DNA of 64,000 nucleotides from contig JBEAPR010000047.1 of NCBI GenBank assembly GCA_041164265.1, positions 62,001-126,000 of the forward strand, written 5' to 3'. The position numbers were made by a program, and so were the translations under genes. The notes beneath the pieces are model-generated. The model ran no database searches. It saw nothing but the letters and a program-made list of their open reading frames with translations, and was not told where the DNA came from. Numbering within the stretch: position 1 is the first letter of the stretch; the number at the start of each line of letters is the position of its first letter. This DNA comes from CALAZP01 sp041164265 (GTDB taxonomy: Bacteria; Bacteroidota; Bacteroidia; Chitinophagales; Saprospiraceae). This document shows positions 44,943 through 54,654 of the stretch, one piece after another.

Positions 44943-46607
44943 ATGCAAGATATTGGATTATTTAGTGTTATAGGTTTGGCCTTCGGTGCCTTACTAGGAT
45001 TAGTTATCTCTAGATTAATCGTTGGAAGAAAAGTCAGTAAAAACATTCAAGAAATGAATGCAAAAGCTGATCTTCAAATAAAAGAAGCCCGTTTAACAGC
45101 CAAACGGATTGTCGATGAGGCAGAGACTAAAGCAGAAAAAATTGTCTCTAAAGCTGAAGACAATAATGAAAGAATCAAGCAAAATAAAATTCAAGAAGCT
45201 AAAGAAAGATTTAATAAAATGAGATCTGAATTTGAGACGGAAAAAGCGGCTCACAAATTAGATCTCAAAGAAAGAGAAATGGAGGTCAAAACCATTGAAC
45301 GAGAGCTCCAAATCAAAGTAGAAAAGCAGCAAGAACAACAGAATGAATTAGAATCTAGAGAGGCTGAAGCCATTGCAATTCGTGAAAACCTTGAAAAGCA
45401 ACTTAAGATATTAGCAAAAAGGAAGGAGGAATTAGATTCTGCAAATGAGAAGAGAATTAAAGAATTAGAAAATATTTCAAAACTTTCAGAAGCTGAAGCA
45501 AAAGAACAACTTTTAGAAGCCGTTCAGGCTAAAGCTGAAACAGATGCGATGGCAATTGTTAAGAATTCTGTAGAACAAGCTAAGGCTACAGCAAGTAAAG
45601 AAGCAAAGAAAATTGTCATTCAGAGCATCCAAAGAATGTGTGCTGAATATACCATAGAAAATACTGTTTCTGTTTTTAATCTGGACTCAGACGATCTGAA
45701 AGGTCAAATTATTGGAAGAGAAGGAAGAAATATCAGAGCTTTAGAAGCTGCTACAGGGGCAGAAATCGTAGTTGACGATACTCCAGAAGCTATTGTAATT
45801 TCAAGTTTTGATCCTATAAGAAGAGAGGTTTGTAGGTTAGCACTCAAAAAATTAGTTGCTGACGGCAGAATTCATCCAGCTAGAATTGAGGAAGTAGTTG
45901 CTAAAGTCCGCAAACAATTAGATGAACAAATTATGGAGATTGGGGAAAGGACCGTTATTGATTTAGATCTCCATGGTTTAGACCCTTATTTAGTTAAAAT
46001 GGTAGGTAGAATGAGATTCCGTTCTTCCTATGGTCAAAACCTTTTAAAACACTCCATTGAGACTGCTAACCTGTGTGCCATTATGAGTGCAGAATTAGGA
46101 ATGTCCCCCAAACAAATTAAATTAGCAAAAAGAGCTGGGTTACTACACGATATTGGAAAAGTAGCTGAAGAAGAATCAGAACTGTCGCACGCCTTGATGG
46201 GAATGAAACTTTGTGAAAAATACAAAGAACACCCTGTTGTGTGTAATGCAGTAGGAGCTCATCACGATGAAGTAGAAATGAATAATATTTTGTCTCCCAT
46301 TATTCAAGCTTGTGATGCCATTTCTGGAGCCAGACCAGGTGCTAGGAGAGAAATATTAGAATCCTACTTAAAAAGAATTCATGAGTTAGAGGATTTGGCA
46401 ATGGGACACGATGGTGTTCAAAAGGCTTATGCTATGCAAGCTGGAAGAGAACTACGAGTCATTGTAGAATCAGAGAAAGTTTCAGACCAACGCGCTGATG
46501 ATTTATCCTTTATGATATCACAGAAAATACAGGATGAAATGCAATATCCTGGTCAAATTAAAGTAACGGTTATTAGAGAAAAACGAGCAACCACTTATGC
46601 TAGATAA
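44943..46607 (+). CDS. rny: Ribonuclease Y
   Basis: From ATG 44943 the protein has 554 residues: an N-terminal membrane anchor (about 5-25), a long coiled coil (about 30-235), a KH RNA-binding domain (DDLKGQIIGREGRNIRALEA) and an HD domain (HSIETANL, then GLLHDIGKV) that holds the metal-dependent endonuclease site. It starts mRNA decay at the membrane. An in-frame TTG at 44916 lies inside the palindrome and would spoil the hydrophobic N-terminus, so ATG is preferred. The 3' end overlaps the convergent batD gene by 13 bp. Confidence 0.96.
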   Translation: MQDIGLFSVIGLAFGALLGLVISRLIVGRKVSKNIQEMNAKADLQIKEARLTAKRIVDEAETKAEKIVSKAEDNNERIKQNKIQEAKERFNKMRSEFETEKAAHKLDLKEREMEVKTIERELQIKVEKQQEQQNELESREAEAIAIRENLEKQLKILAKRKEELDSANEKRIKELENISKLSEAEAKEQLLEAVQAKAETDAMAIVKNSVEQAKATASKEAKKIVIQSIQRMCAEYTIENTVSVFNLDSDDLKGQIIGREGRNIRALEAATGAEIVVDDTPEAIVISSFDPIRREVCRLALKKLVADGRIHPARIEEVVAKVRKQLDEQIMEIGERTVIDLDLHGLDPYLVKMVGRMRFRSSYGQNLLKHSIETANLCAIMSAELGMSPKQIKLAKRAGLLHDIGKVAEEESELSHALMGMKLCEKYKEHPVVCNAVGAHHDEVEMNNILSPIIQACDAISGARPGARREILESYLKRIHELEDLAMGHDGVQKAYAMQAGRELRVIVESEKVSDQRADDLSFMISQKIQDEMQYPGQIKVTVIREKRATTYAR

Positions 46608-48367
46608 TCTTTAGCTAACATTTCAATATGAGCAATGATATCAGCTGTATTTTCATATACTGATTTCATTGCTTCACCTTGATTTAACCCAGCGTATAAT
46701 GCACTCTCTGAAGTATTAAGGATTCCTATAAAAATATCGACTTTTTCATTAGTTAACCCCATTTTTAGTAGTTTACTACCGATCTGCTCACGATTAAGGT
46801 CTGTCTTTGACATACTTAATTTATCTGCCAAATACCCCAACATGGTGTCGCTTATAAATCTGTAAAAAAGATGCCCTTCTCCATTATTTAAATGTACAAG
46901 AGCCTTACTTAATCGCTTTTCAGCCATTTGTCTGGCTTTACGTTGACGAGAAATCAAAACACTTTCCTTTTTAGCATTTCCATTAGTCGAAAATTTATAA
47001 ATCACTAATACTAATAGCGCTAAAAAAGGAGAAAAACCAATCATATAAAAAATAGGCGACCCCCAAATAAACATACCCTTTCGGACTGATTTAATATTTG
47101 TTTTAATGGGCTTTAATTCCAGTTTGTTCCCCTTCTTAGATACCTCATCTGGAATATTAATCTCAGCCAAACTTTTTTGATAATTAAATCCCGGTTTGAT
47201 TTCAAAAACAATAGGCCCATTCTTTTTTTGTACATATACCCCCTGAAGAGGATCAAAATAACTTATAGAAGGATTAACCTCAAAAGTCCCTGGATGCTTT
47301 GGGAGAAATAAATATTCAATCACCTTTTTGCCATAAATATTTCCATTGATTTCCATTGAATTATCTTCAGTTACCTTAGGAGGATACACTTCGAATTCAG
47401 AAGGAAAATCAAATTCAGGAGTGGTGATTCTCTTAACATCCCCAGTACCATCAATAGTTATTTTTAAAACAATTAATTCATCGGTAGAAAGATCAGCTTT
47501 ATTAACCGTAGCTTTAAATTTGTAATTTCCCACAGCTCCTATAAAATCATCAGGAATAGTCTTTGGTAAACTTTTAGCAGTAAGAATTACCTTATTAGTT
47601 GCAGCGCTTATTCTCTTTAGAGGTTGGCTATAAAAAAAACTACCAAAAGGAGACCTCCCCCTTTCATCAGCTATTCCCAATTGTAATTGCATGGGTTCTA
47701 TTTCTAATGGACCCGCTTGTTGAGGGAAAAGGGCTACTTGTTTGAGCACTTTAGTATAATACTGTTTACCGTTGATGATCTCTCGCTTAACTTGGTTGTC
47801 AAATTTTAATAATTCGGAGATGTAGAAACCTGGGTACTCCGATTCATTTAAAACATTAATATTGTCGATATTAATTCTGGTATATAACTTGTACTTAAGC
47901 TTTACTTGTTGCCCAACAAATGCTTCCTTTTGATCAATTTCGGCCTTTACAAAGTATTCCGCATCTCCCTGGTCTTTGACTTGTTCGGAAGATTTTAAAA
48001 CCTTAACCGTAATTGGTTGAGTCTTTAATATTTGGTTATCAACCTCTATCGTAGCACTTCCTATAACTAAAGTTCCACTTTTTTTGGGGGAAAATAAATA
48101 GGTAAAAGATCGCTCTTGGGATCTTCTTCCATTTATAATAGTAGTACTTACAGATGTGGAGGGTCCGGATAGAATCTCGAAATCTTGCAATGGGGGTAGT
48201 TGAAAATCTTTCCCACTTGCATTTTTTAAAGTAAACTTAACTTCAATATAATTGCCTTCAAAAATTTCTCTGGCATCCGTGGTTGCCTCAAACGATACCT
48301 GACTAAAAACAGCAATAGGGATTATTGCTAAATAAATAATTCCCAAATACTTCAATTTACGCTTCAT
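46595..48367 (-). CDS. batD: BatD (oxygen-tolerance family) protein
   Basis: The 590-residue protein has a signal peptide (ending FSQ near 23), repeated immunoglobulin-like beta domains exported to the periplasm (about 24-430), one membrane helix (about 440-460; FYMIGFSPFLALLVLVIY) and a cytoplasmic C-terminal part. This is the BatD/PF13584 plan. With BatA-C it forms an envelope complex linked to aerotolerance and stress survival in Bacteroides and Leptospira. Its ATG overlaps the batC stop (TAATG). It is the last gene of the Bat unit here; no batE follows, because rny converges on it. Confidence 0.92.
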   Translation of the reverse strand: MKRKLKYLGIIYLAIIPIAVFSQVSFEATTDAREIFEGNYIEVKFTLKNASGKDFQLPPLQDFEILSGPSTSVSTTIINGRRSQERSFTYLFSPKKSGTLVIGSATIEVDNQILKTQPITVKVLKSSEQVKDQGDAEYFVKAEIDQKEAFVGQQVKLKYKLYTRINIDNINVLNESEYPGFYISELLKFDNQVKREIINGKQYYTKVLKQVALFPQQAGPLEIEPMQLQLGIADERGRSPFGSFFYSQPLKRISAATNKVILTAKSLPKTIPDDFIGAVGNYKFKATVNKADLSTDELIVLKITIDGTGDVKRITTPEFDFPSEFEVYPPKVTEDNSMEINGNIYGKKVIEYLFLPKHPGTFEVNPSISYFDPLQGVYVQKKNGPIVFEIKPGFNYQKSLAEINIPDEVSKKGNKLELKPIKTNIKSVRKGMFIWGSPIFYMIGFSPFLALLVLVIYKFSTNGNAKKESVLISRQRKARQMAEKRLSKALVHLNNGEGHLFYRFISDTMLGYLADKLSMSKTDLNREQIGSKLLKMGLTNEKVDIFIGILNTSESALYAGLNQGEAMKSVYENTADIIAHIEMLAKDYLA

Positions 48368-49095
48368 TACCAATCTTTTTTGGGTTTACCCCTGCCCTTT
48401 GATTCCTTTTTCTGGTTTTCCTGGACTTTTTTCTCCTCCTCAGCAGCAATTTTTAATAATTGTTCTGCTTCTTCTTTAGTTAATTGATTATCGTCCTCTC
48501 CTTCACCCCCTTGGTCATCTGATTCATTAGGACTGGAAGAAGGTTGTTGATTTGGATTGTTTTGATCTTGCTCTTGATTTTGTTGGTTCTGCTGTTCTTG
48601 ATTCTCTTGTTGATCTTGCTGCTGATCCTGCTGTTGTTGATTTTGCTGTTGTTGCTCCTGTTGCTGGAGATAATACTTGGCTAAAGCATAATTGTGCTGA
48701 GCAGATTTATCACCAGGATTAATTTTTAATGCCTCCTTATAAGATGATATACTTTTACCGAAGTCCTGACTTTCAAAATAGGCATTGCCCAAATTATAAT
48801 AAGCATCCGCTTTTAATTTATCACTCTCGGCCTCTTGGATAGCAGATTGATATTTTGAAATAGCCTCCTCAAATCTACTCTGCTGATAAATAGCGTTACC
48901 CAAATTAAAATGTCCCTTTTCTGTGGAGGTTTTTCCTATTGCTTTTCTATAGGACTCCTCAGCTTCGGTAAATTTTTGAGCTTCGTAGTTTTTATCACCA
49001 TTTCTCAGAAAACTGTGGGAGCTTTGAGCTGAAACTAATGAAATAGCACCAAATATCCCGATAATTGATATTTTAATTTGAAGTTTCATCATCAT
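48367..49095 (-). CDS. batC: BatC TPR protein with Gln/Asn-rich tail
   Basis: The 242-residue protein has a signal peptide (to about AQ at 23), three to four TPR units (about 30-140; GHFNLGNAIYQQSRFEEAIS, AYYNLGNAYFESQDFGKSIS) and then about 50 residues that are almost all Gln, Asn, Glu and Asp, followed by a charged Lys/Glu C-terminus. The TPR part likely docks BatA and BatB. The low-complexity tract is built from CAA/CAG-type codons and is liable to vary in length. Three consecutive ATGs give possible starts; it overlaps the batB end by about 20 bp. Confidence 0.88.
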   Translation of the reverse strand: MMMKLQIKISIIGIFGAISLVSAQSSHSFLRNGDKNYEAQKFTEAEESYRKAIGKTSTEKGHFNLGNAIYQQSRFEEAISKYQSAIQEAESDKLKADAYYNLGNAYFESQDFGKSISSYKEALKINPGDKSAQHNYALAKYYLQQQEQQQQNQQQQDQQQDQQENQEQQNQQNQEQDQNNPNQQPSSSPNESDDQGGEGEDDNQLTKEEAEQLLKIAAEEEKKVQENQKKESKGRGKPKKDW

Positions 49096-50128
49096 TGGAG
49101 TTTGAAAACAAATCTACAGTTAGTTTTTTTGCCGACTTTCCTGAGGGAAGGAGAAAATCCAGCAATAAAAAAATTAAACTAAGCGCTGCAAAATATTGAA
49201 AATAACTTTCATAATCTGTAAACTCAATTTGTTCGTATTCCTGCTGCTCAATAGCAGACATATCTTTAACAAGACTTCCTATAAAATCCTCATTTCCAGT
49301 TTGAATAAAATAACTTTTACCATTTCCCGCACTAGCCAAATTAGATAACATTTCTGGATTTAACCTAGTCAAAACAGGATTGCCTGAATTGTCTCTTTTA
49401 TAATCCATTCTTCCTCTTACAGCTACTGGTATATATGTTCCATCTCGGGTACCTATTCCTATTGTGTATATTCTCAATCCCTTATCTGCAGCCCCTTCAG
49501 CATTTTCGATCGCTCCATCTTCATGGTCTTCCCCATCCGTAACCAGAATTAAGGCCCTACTTTTACTTTCCTTAGAATCGAATGACTCCTCGGCTAAGGT
49601 AATGGCTTCGCCAAAAATGGTGCCTTGAGTTGGAAGAGCTGTGGGATTCAAGGCACCTAAAGTTAAATCTAATGCATTGTAGTCCGTAGTTAATGGTACC
49701 TGCAAATAGGCACTACCAGCAAAAACTATAAGACCTATTCTATTACCCTTTAATGCTCCTACAAGTTCCGATATTAATTTTTTAGCTCTTTCTAATCGAT
49801 TTGGCAAAACATCTGCGGCCAACATACTTGTAGATAGATCTAAAGCAATTATTACATCAATACCTTTACGCTCTGACATTTGTGTTTTAGTACCCCATTG
49901 AGGATTAGCCAGCGTAATTATCAGAAATATGGCTGCGGCCATAAGGAAGACTGATTTGGTAATCCTCCTTTTGGCATGGTAATTTTTTAGCATGGCCCTG
50001 AGTAAAATAGGATTTCCAAATTTTTGTAACCACTGATTTTTTCGCTTTACCCAAATAATGGTAATCAACAAAAAGACAGGAGGTAAAATCAATAAAAGCA
50101 ATATTTCAGGATGATCGAATCTAAACAT
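49073..50128 (-). CDS. batB: BatB, VWA-domain membrane protein
   Basis: The 351-residue protein has an N-terminal hydrophobic helix (about 10-25), a second at about 58-75 (SVFLMAAAIFLIITL), a von Willebrand A domain with the MIDAS motif DLSTSMLA and a distal LVTDGEDHEDG, and a C-terminal membrane helix (about 310-330). This is the BatB/BatA layout, with the VWA domain between membrane helices. It probably binds a metal-dependent partner with BatA. It ends inside batC and starts 2 bp after batA. Confidence 0.92.
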   Translation of the reverse strand: MFRFDHPEILLLLILPPVFLLITIIWVKRKNQWLQKFGNPILLRAMLKNYHAKRRITKSVFLMAAAIFLIITLANPQWGTKTQMSERKGIDVIIALDLSTSMLAADVLPNRLERAKKLISELVGALKGNRIGLIVFAGSAYLQVPLTTDYNALDLTLGALNPTALPTQGTIFGEAITLAEESFDSKESKSRALILVTDGEDHEDGAIENAEGAADKGLRIYTIGIGTRDGTYIPVAVRGRMDYKRDNSGNPVLTRLNPEMLSNLASAGNGKSYFIQTGNEDFIGSLVKDMSAIEQQEYEQIEFTDYESYFQYFAALSLIFLLLDFLLPSGKSAKKLTVDLFSNSNDDETSN

Positions 50129-50130
50129 GA

Positions 50131-51126
50131 CTACAGAATTATTCTACCTAAAAATATTCCAATAAATAATTCAAATACCAAACAAATAATAGCACTAATT
50201 GCCCATGGAAAATAAGCCTCTTCAAATCTTCGAGTTACTGTAACCTCCATCTTAGTTTTTTCTAACTCATCTATCTGTCCATATATAGCCTCCAACATCT
50301 CCATAGTAGTTGCTCGGTAATAACTTCCTCCTGTTAAATCAGCAATTTGTCTGAGTAACTCCTCATCAATTTCTACTCTCGCAAGACCAAAAATATACCG
50401 CCCGTCACTTCTTCTGCTGACAGGGCTCATCGCGTCCCCCTGTGTTCCAACTCCTATGGTGTAAACCTTAATTCCAAATTCTTTGGCTATTTCTGCAGCA
50501 GTAATTGGCTTGACATATCCCTCATTATTAACACCATCTGTTAATAAAATGACCACTTTACTCTTAGCTTCACTTTCTTTTAATCGATTTATAGCCGTAG
50601 CAAGTCCCATCCCTATTGCGGTCCCATCTCTTAGTTTGCCACACTCCAACTCCAATAAAAATTTATTGACTATATTATGATCACTGGTCAATGGACACAT
50701 AGAAAATGCTTCTCCACTAAAAACTGTCAAACCAATCCTATCATAAGGTCGCTTATTAACAAAGTCCACCGCCACCTTTTTACTGGCCTCCAAACGATCT
50801 GGTTTGAAATCTTGGGCTAGCATGCTGCTGGATAAATCCATGGCTAATACAATATCAATTCCTTCAGCATTGATTTCTTCTTCTTTGAAAATGTGTTGAG
50901 GCCTAGCTAAAACAACAATTATTAGAGCCAAGGTAACCAATCTGATATAAGGCCTGAGTTGGTATAAAATAATTCGCCAAGTCCATTTTACAGGAATGTT
51001 ATTTAGACCCGTGTACGAAAATCGAACCTCCTTTCGTCTTATTTTTTTTATATATAGAAGCCAGAATATTGGAATTAATACCAATAGAAAAAGCCAATTA
51101 GGTTGATTGAATACGATATTATTCAT
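50131..51126 (-). CDS. batA: BatA, VWA-domain membrane protein
   Basis: The 331-residue protein is a paralogue of BatB: N-terminal membrane helices (about 10-25 and 58-75), a VWA domain with MIDAS DLSSSMLAQDF and VVILLTDGVNNEGYVKPI, and a C-terminal helix at about 308-330. BatA and BatB are thought to assemble in the inner membrane with BatC and BatD. Its ATG overlaps the stop of the preceding gene by 1 bp, indicating tight coupling in the operon. Confidence 0.92.
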   Translation of the reverse strand: MNNIVFNQPNWLFLLVLIPIFWLLYIKKIRRKEVRFSYTGLNNIPVKWTWRIILYQLRPYIRLVTLALIIVVLARPQHIFKEEEINAEGIDIVLAMDLSSSMLAQDFKPDRLEASKKVAVDFVNKRPYDRIGLTVFSGEAFSMCPLTSDHNIVNKFLLELECGKLRDGTAIGMGLATAINRLKESEAKSKVVILLTDGVNNEGYVKPITAAEIAKEFGIKVYTIGVGTQGDAMSPVSRRSDGRYIFGLARVEIDEELLRQIADLTGGSYYRATTMEMLEAIYGQIDELEKTKMEVTVTRRFEEAYFPWAISAIICLVFELFIGIFLGRIIL

Positions 51127-52082
51127 TATTCTTCTACTGAGTTTTCTTCAGATTCACTTAATTTCTTTTCCTCCTCATGTAAATTTATAATGTTGATGAT
51201 TCTTTTTACCTGATTATAAAAATCTGAGTGGAAAACCCCATCAGCTTGCAGTTTGGCAAACTTAATTAACTCTGCCTTATCCATATTTTTGAAGAAAGAA
51301 TTTATAACTCCTTGATCCAATCCAATTAATTGAATCATTTCCTTTACCTCTTTTAAAGTAGACTCTAAAGCAGGTCTATTGTAGGTGTCCTCCAAATAAC
51401 CTCTAAAAATTAAACTCAACTCAAAATGAAATTCTTTTACCGTACCCTCAGATAAAAATTTGTTTAAATCAAGTGCTTCCAATTTTTGAATAGCTATTTG
51501 ATAAGGAGTTCTTAGATCAATTTTTTCCTGAGGACCCAGGTCTCTTTTAATTCTTCTTTTCTTAAAGAAAATAAATAATGCAACTATAAGGACGATTACA
51601 AGAGCACCTACTAAATAGGGCAAGATATCTTCGAATCCTATTGGTTCTTTGATAATTTCTTTAATTGGCATAAGGGAGGCTTCCTCCGATTCCAAAGGCA
51701 GGAGAGCAACTTCAAAGGCAGGAGAGGTACTGAAAAAGGTATCTAGATGATCTCCAATTTTAATAACAACAGGTATTTTAGGAATATAATGATACCCCGA
51801 ATCAAAAGAAGTGAGGGTCAATTGTTTTTCAAATAAATTTCCATCGTCAGTCTTTAGCTCTTCAAAATCCTTTTCTCCTAGGATTTCAATATAATCTAAT
51901 TGGTTTAGTTCAGAAAGATCTAATTGAATTATAGAAGCCTCTTTAGGATAGACAACTTTTACCGTTAGGTGAAACTGGTCACCTGTAATTATGTAGGTGC
52001 TGTCTAATATGGCTGTAACCTTTACTTGGCCCAACGAAACCAAAGGAATCAATAATATCAATAACCCAATCCACCTCATCAT
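51126..52082 (-). CDS. Bat-operon membrane protein of unknown function
   Basis: The 318-residue protein has a signal peptide (to about LGQ at 19), a roughly 125-residue periplasmic beta domain resembling the BatD Ig-like modules, one membrane helix (about 158-178; LPYLVGALVIVLIVALFIFF) and a cytoplasmic helical tail of about 120 residues (FEDTYNRPALESTLKEVKEM is similar to the C-terminal part of BatD). It occupies the position between the DUF58 and batA genes typical of Bacteroidota Bat operons. It overlaps both neighbours by 1-4 bp. Sequence alone gives no activity. Confidence 0.75.
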   Translation of the reverse strand: MMRWIGLLILLIPLVSLGQVKVTAILDSTYIITGDQFHLTVKVVYPKEASIIQLDLSELNQLDYIEILGEKDFEELKTDDGNLFEKQLTLTSFDSGYHYIPKIPVVIKIGDHLDTFFSTSPAFEVALLPLESEEASLMPIKEIIKEPIGFEDILPYLVGALVIVLIVALFIFFKKRRIKRDLGPQEKIDLRTPYQIAIQKLEALDLNKFLSEGTVKEFHFELSLIFRGYLEDTYNRPALESTLKEVKEMIQLIGLDQGVINSFFKNMDKAELIKFAKLQADGVFHSDFYNQVKRIINIINLHEEEKKLSESEENSVEE

Positions 52083-52948
52083 GTCGTTCTCTTTTGAAAA
52101 AAGTTGATCAAAACCTTAATATAATCCCCATTTGTTGGAATAGTTACCAAATCAGCTCTAGTGGATCGAAAAGAATTTTCTAAATAATTTAATTCGCCTG
52201 TCCTAAACTGTGAAAAATGTTTTTTATAAACAGTTGTATTGGTATCGATTAAAATCTCCTTGCCTGTTTCCAGATCTACCGCAGGGACCAAGCCTAATCC
52301 AGGTAATATCATTTCCATTTCATCGAATATTCTAATGCCAACCACATCGTGTTTGCGGGAAGCTACTCTTAACGGCTGTAAATAATTGGCATCTTGAAAA
52401 TCAGATAGTAAAAAACAAATACTTCTTTTTTTAATAGCATTAGTAAAGTACCGCAATGCCAAAGATAAATTGGTGCCCTTCCCTTTCGGTTCAATATTCA
52501 ATAATTCTCTAATGATAAATAGGATGTGTTGTTTCCCTTTTTTTGGCGGAATAAACTGTTCTATTTGATCGGTGAAAATAATGGCGCCTACTTTATCATT
52601 GTTATTGATGGCTGAAAAAGCCAAAAGTGCCGAAATCTCCAACATGATATCCCTTTTGATCGCATGCTGAGTACCAAAAAAAGAAGAACCGCTTAAGTCA
52701 ATTAATAACATTACGGTCAACTCCCGCTCTTCCTCAAATATCTTTACGTGAGGTGCACCTGTTCTAGCCGTAACATTCCAATCAATATTTCTTACATCAT
52801 CTCCATACTGGTACTCTCTAACCTCACTAAAGGACATACCTTTTCCTTTAAATGCACTATGGTATTCTCCAGAAAAAATCTGCTTGCTCAAGCCCCTAGT
52901 CTTGATTTCTATTCTCCTAACCTTTTTCAGCAATTCTTTGGTATCCAT
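52079..52948 (-). CDS. DUF58 domain protein of the Bat operon
   Basis: From ATG 52948 (MDTKELLKKVRRIEIKTRGL) the protein has 289 residues. It has the DUF58 signature FSEVREYQYGDDVRNIDWNV followed by a VWA-like fold with DLSGSSFFG. It is soluble here, lacking the membrane helices of longer DUF58 members. DUF58 proteins work with MoxR ATPases, probably as the metal-binding client or adaptor. A GTG at 52969 would add seven residues; ATG with GGAAAT upstream is preferred. It is coupled to the next gene by ATGA. Confidence 0.88.
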   Translation of the reverse strand: MDTKELLKKVRRIEIKTRGLSKQIFSGEYHSAFKGKGMSFSEVREYQYGDDVRNIDWNVTARTGAPHVKIFEEERELTVMLLIDLSGSSFFGTQHAIKRDIMLEISALLAFSAINNNDKVGAIIFTDQIEQFIPPKKGKQHILFIIRELLNIEPKGKGTNLSLALRYFTNAIKKRSICFLLSDFQDANYLQPLRVASRKHDVVGIRIFDEMEMILPGLGLVPAVDLETGKEILIDTNTTVYKKHFSQFRTGELNYLENSFRSTRADLVTIPTNGDYIKVLINFFQKRTT

Positions 52949-52974
52949 CTGATTTCCGATTGTCAGCACTCTAT

Positions 52975-53970
52975 TTAAGGAACTTCAACCGCATCAATAA
53001 TTTTAGTTATGATATCTTCTTGGGTAATATTCTCAGCTTCTGCTTCATAAGTTAGACCAATTCTATGTCGCAATACATCTGGCGCAACATTTCTTATATC
53101 TTCAGGTATTACAAATCCACGTCTATTTAGGAATGCATTAGCTTTCGCCGCTTGAGCAATACTTATACTAGCTCTGGGTGAGCCACCAAAGTTGATGAGT
53201 GGTTCCAGATCTCCTAGGCCATAATCTTTAGGAATTCTAGATGCAAAGACCAAATCCAATAGATATTGTTCTATTTTTTCATCCATATAAATTTTCCTAA
53301 CCGATTTTCTCGCATTTAGAATTTCATCCATGGATACAACCTCTTTTACACTATTTCCATCTAAATCAGATAAGTTTCTTCTAACAATCATCCTTTCATC
53401 CTCAATCTTAGGATAATCAATTTTGACTTTTAGCATGAATCTATCGACTTGGGCTTCTGGTAGCGGGTAAGTTCCTTCTTGGTCAACTGGGTTTTGGGTA
53501 GCCAAAACCAAAAAGGGTTCTGATAACTTAAAGGTTTGATTTCCAACAGTTACCTGTCTTTCTTGCATAGCTTCCAGTAATGCACTCTGTACTTTAGCAG
53601 GTGCCCGGTTGATCTCATCCGCAAGAACGAAATTGGCAAAAATTGGACCCTTATGTGGTTCAAACTTATTTTCCTTTTGATTATAAATCATCGTACCCAC
53701 AATGTCTGCAGGCAATAAATCTGGAGTAAACTGGATTCTACTAAAATTACCATTTACAGCAGATGCTAAGGTTTTAATGGCTAAGGTTTTCGCTAAACCG
53801 GGCATACCCTCCAACAATATATGCCCACTTGATAGCAAGCCTATCATTAATCTTTCAAGCATATTGCTTTGACCAACAATTACCTTTTCAGTTTCTCCCT
53901 TTATTTTTTCCACAAATGCGCTGTCCAAGTAAATTTGTTGGTTCAGTGCCTCAATGTTTACCGTCTCCAT
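52975..53970 (-). CDS. MoxR-family AAA+ ATPase
   Basis: The 331-residue AAA+ protein has Walker A GMPGLAKT (about 55-62), Walker B ADEINRAPAKVQSALLEAMQ, sensor 1 ATQNP and the AAA_lid_2 C-terminal region (GGSPRASISIAQAAKANAFL). MoxR ATPases act as chaperones that insert metal or assemble VWA-domain complexes, here presumably BatA/BatB with the DUF58 protein. It heads the Bat cluster, 62 bp downstream of the small lipoprotein genes. Confidence 0.93.
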   Translation of the reverse strand: METVNIEALNQQIYLDSAFVEKIKGETEKVIVGQSNMLERLMIGLLSSGHILLEGMPGLAKTLAIKTLASAVNGNFSRIQFTPDLLPADIVGTMIYNQKENKFEPHKGPIFANFVLADEINRAPAKVQSALLEAMQERQVTVGNQTFKLSEPFLVLATQNPVDQEGTYPLPEAQVDRFMLKVKIDYPKIEDERMIVRRNLSDLDGNSVKEVVSMDEILNARKSVRKIYMDEKIEQYLLDLVFASRIPKDYGLGDLEPLINFGGSPRASISIAQAAKANAFLNRRGFVIPEDIRNVAPDVLRHRIGLTYEAEAENITQEDIITKIIDAVEVP

Positions 53971-54032
53971 ATTTTAGGTTGGTTTTTTTGTACAATTTTC
54001 AAAAACGTAATCCAAAAGTTGTAGTTTAATTT

Positions 54033-54401
54033 TTAACTATTTTTTAACGATTGGTTGTTTTCCCGATGCCTACCTTTTTTTAATGAGTCAAAAAGAGGGC
54101 GTACCTTTTCATAAGCTTCCTTTACTTTTAGTTCTGGTCTTGTAGGCTTTTCAGGAATATAGGGACCTGTTGCGTTAATTTTAATCCTTCTTACTTCTTC
54201 TAACATAATTGAATCCGCTAATATAGTTGCCTTTTCTAATACTTGCTTTTGGCAAACCTCCTCTCTAACTCGAATAAAATTCTCTACTCGATTTTCTACA
54301 TCCTCCTCTATCATTTTCTGAATCATGAGGTCTTTAGTCCGGGTATCATTACAAGACCAAATAAATATCGAAACAAGTACAATGCTTATAGTCGTTTTCA
54401 T
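54033..54401 (-). CDS. Small predicted lipoprotein
   Basis: The 122-residue product has a lipoprotein signal (VSIFIWSC, Cys at about 17). The rest is charged and helical (EEDVENRVENFIRVREEVCQ), with one further Cys and a short Pro-rich stretch (GPYIPEKPTRPELK). I do not recognise the family. It follows directly (no gap) on another small lipoprotein gene and precedes moxR, so it may belong to the same envelope unit. Confidence 0.6.
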   Translation of the reverse strand: MKTTISIVLVSIFIWSCNDTRTKDLMIQKMIEEDVENRVENFIRVREEVCQKQVLEKATILADSIMLEEVRRIKINATGPYIPEKPTRPELKVKEAYEKVRPLFDSLKKGRHRENNQSLKNS

Positions 54402-54650
54402 TTACTTTATTCTATCCCTCAGTTTTTTTTCTTCTTCCTTTCTCACTTTTAATATAGAATCTAATGCCACTTGGACATTTGCATCAAAATTAACCATACA
54501 AATGCTGTCCAAACTATCCCTCAAACCTTTAATGGCAGTTAGATATAAGGTATCAGATTGATCCCTGTGAAACCTATTCATTTCAATTGGAATATCAGAT
54601 GATCCACAAGCGCTCAAAAACAATGCAAGGAATAAGAAACCTATTTTCAT
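54402..54650 (-). CDS. Very small predicted lipoprotein
   Basis: The 82-residue product has a clear lipoprotein signal (FLFLALFLSAC, Cys at about 15) and a short helical, acidic and basic body. The family is not recognised. It starts 4 bp after lptB and ends at the start of the next lipoprotein gene. The good signal and tight spacing favour a real gene despite its size. Both small lipoproteins could assist the outer membrane, but nothing in the sequence shows how. Confidence 0.6.
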   Translation of the reverse strand: MKIGFLFLALFLSACGSSDIPIEMNRFHRDQSDTLYLTAIKGLRDSLDSICMVNFDANVQVALDSILKVRKEEEKKLRDRIK

Positions 54651-54654
54651 TAGT

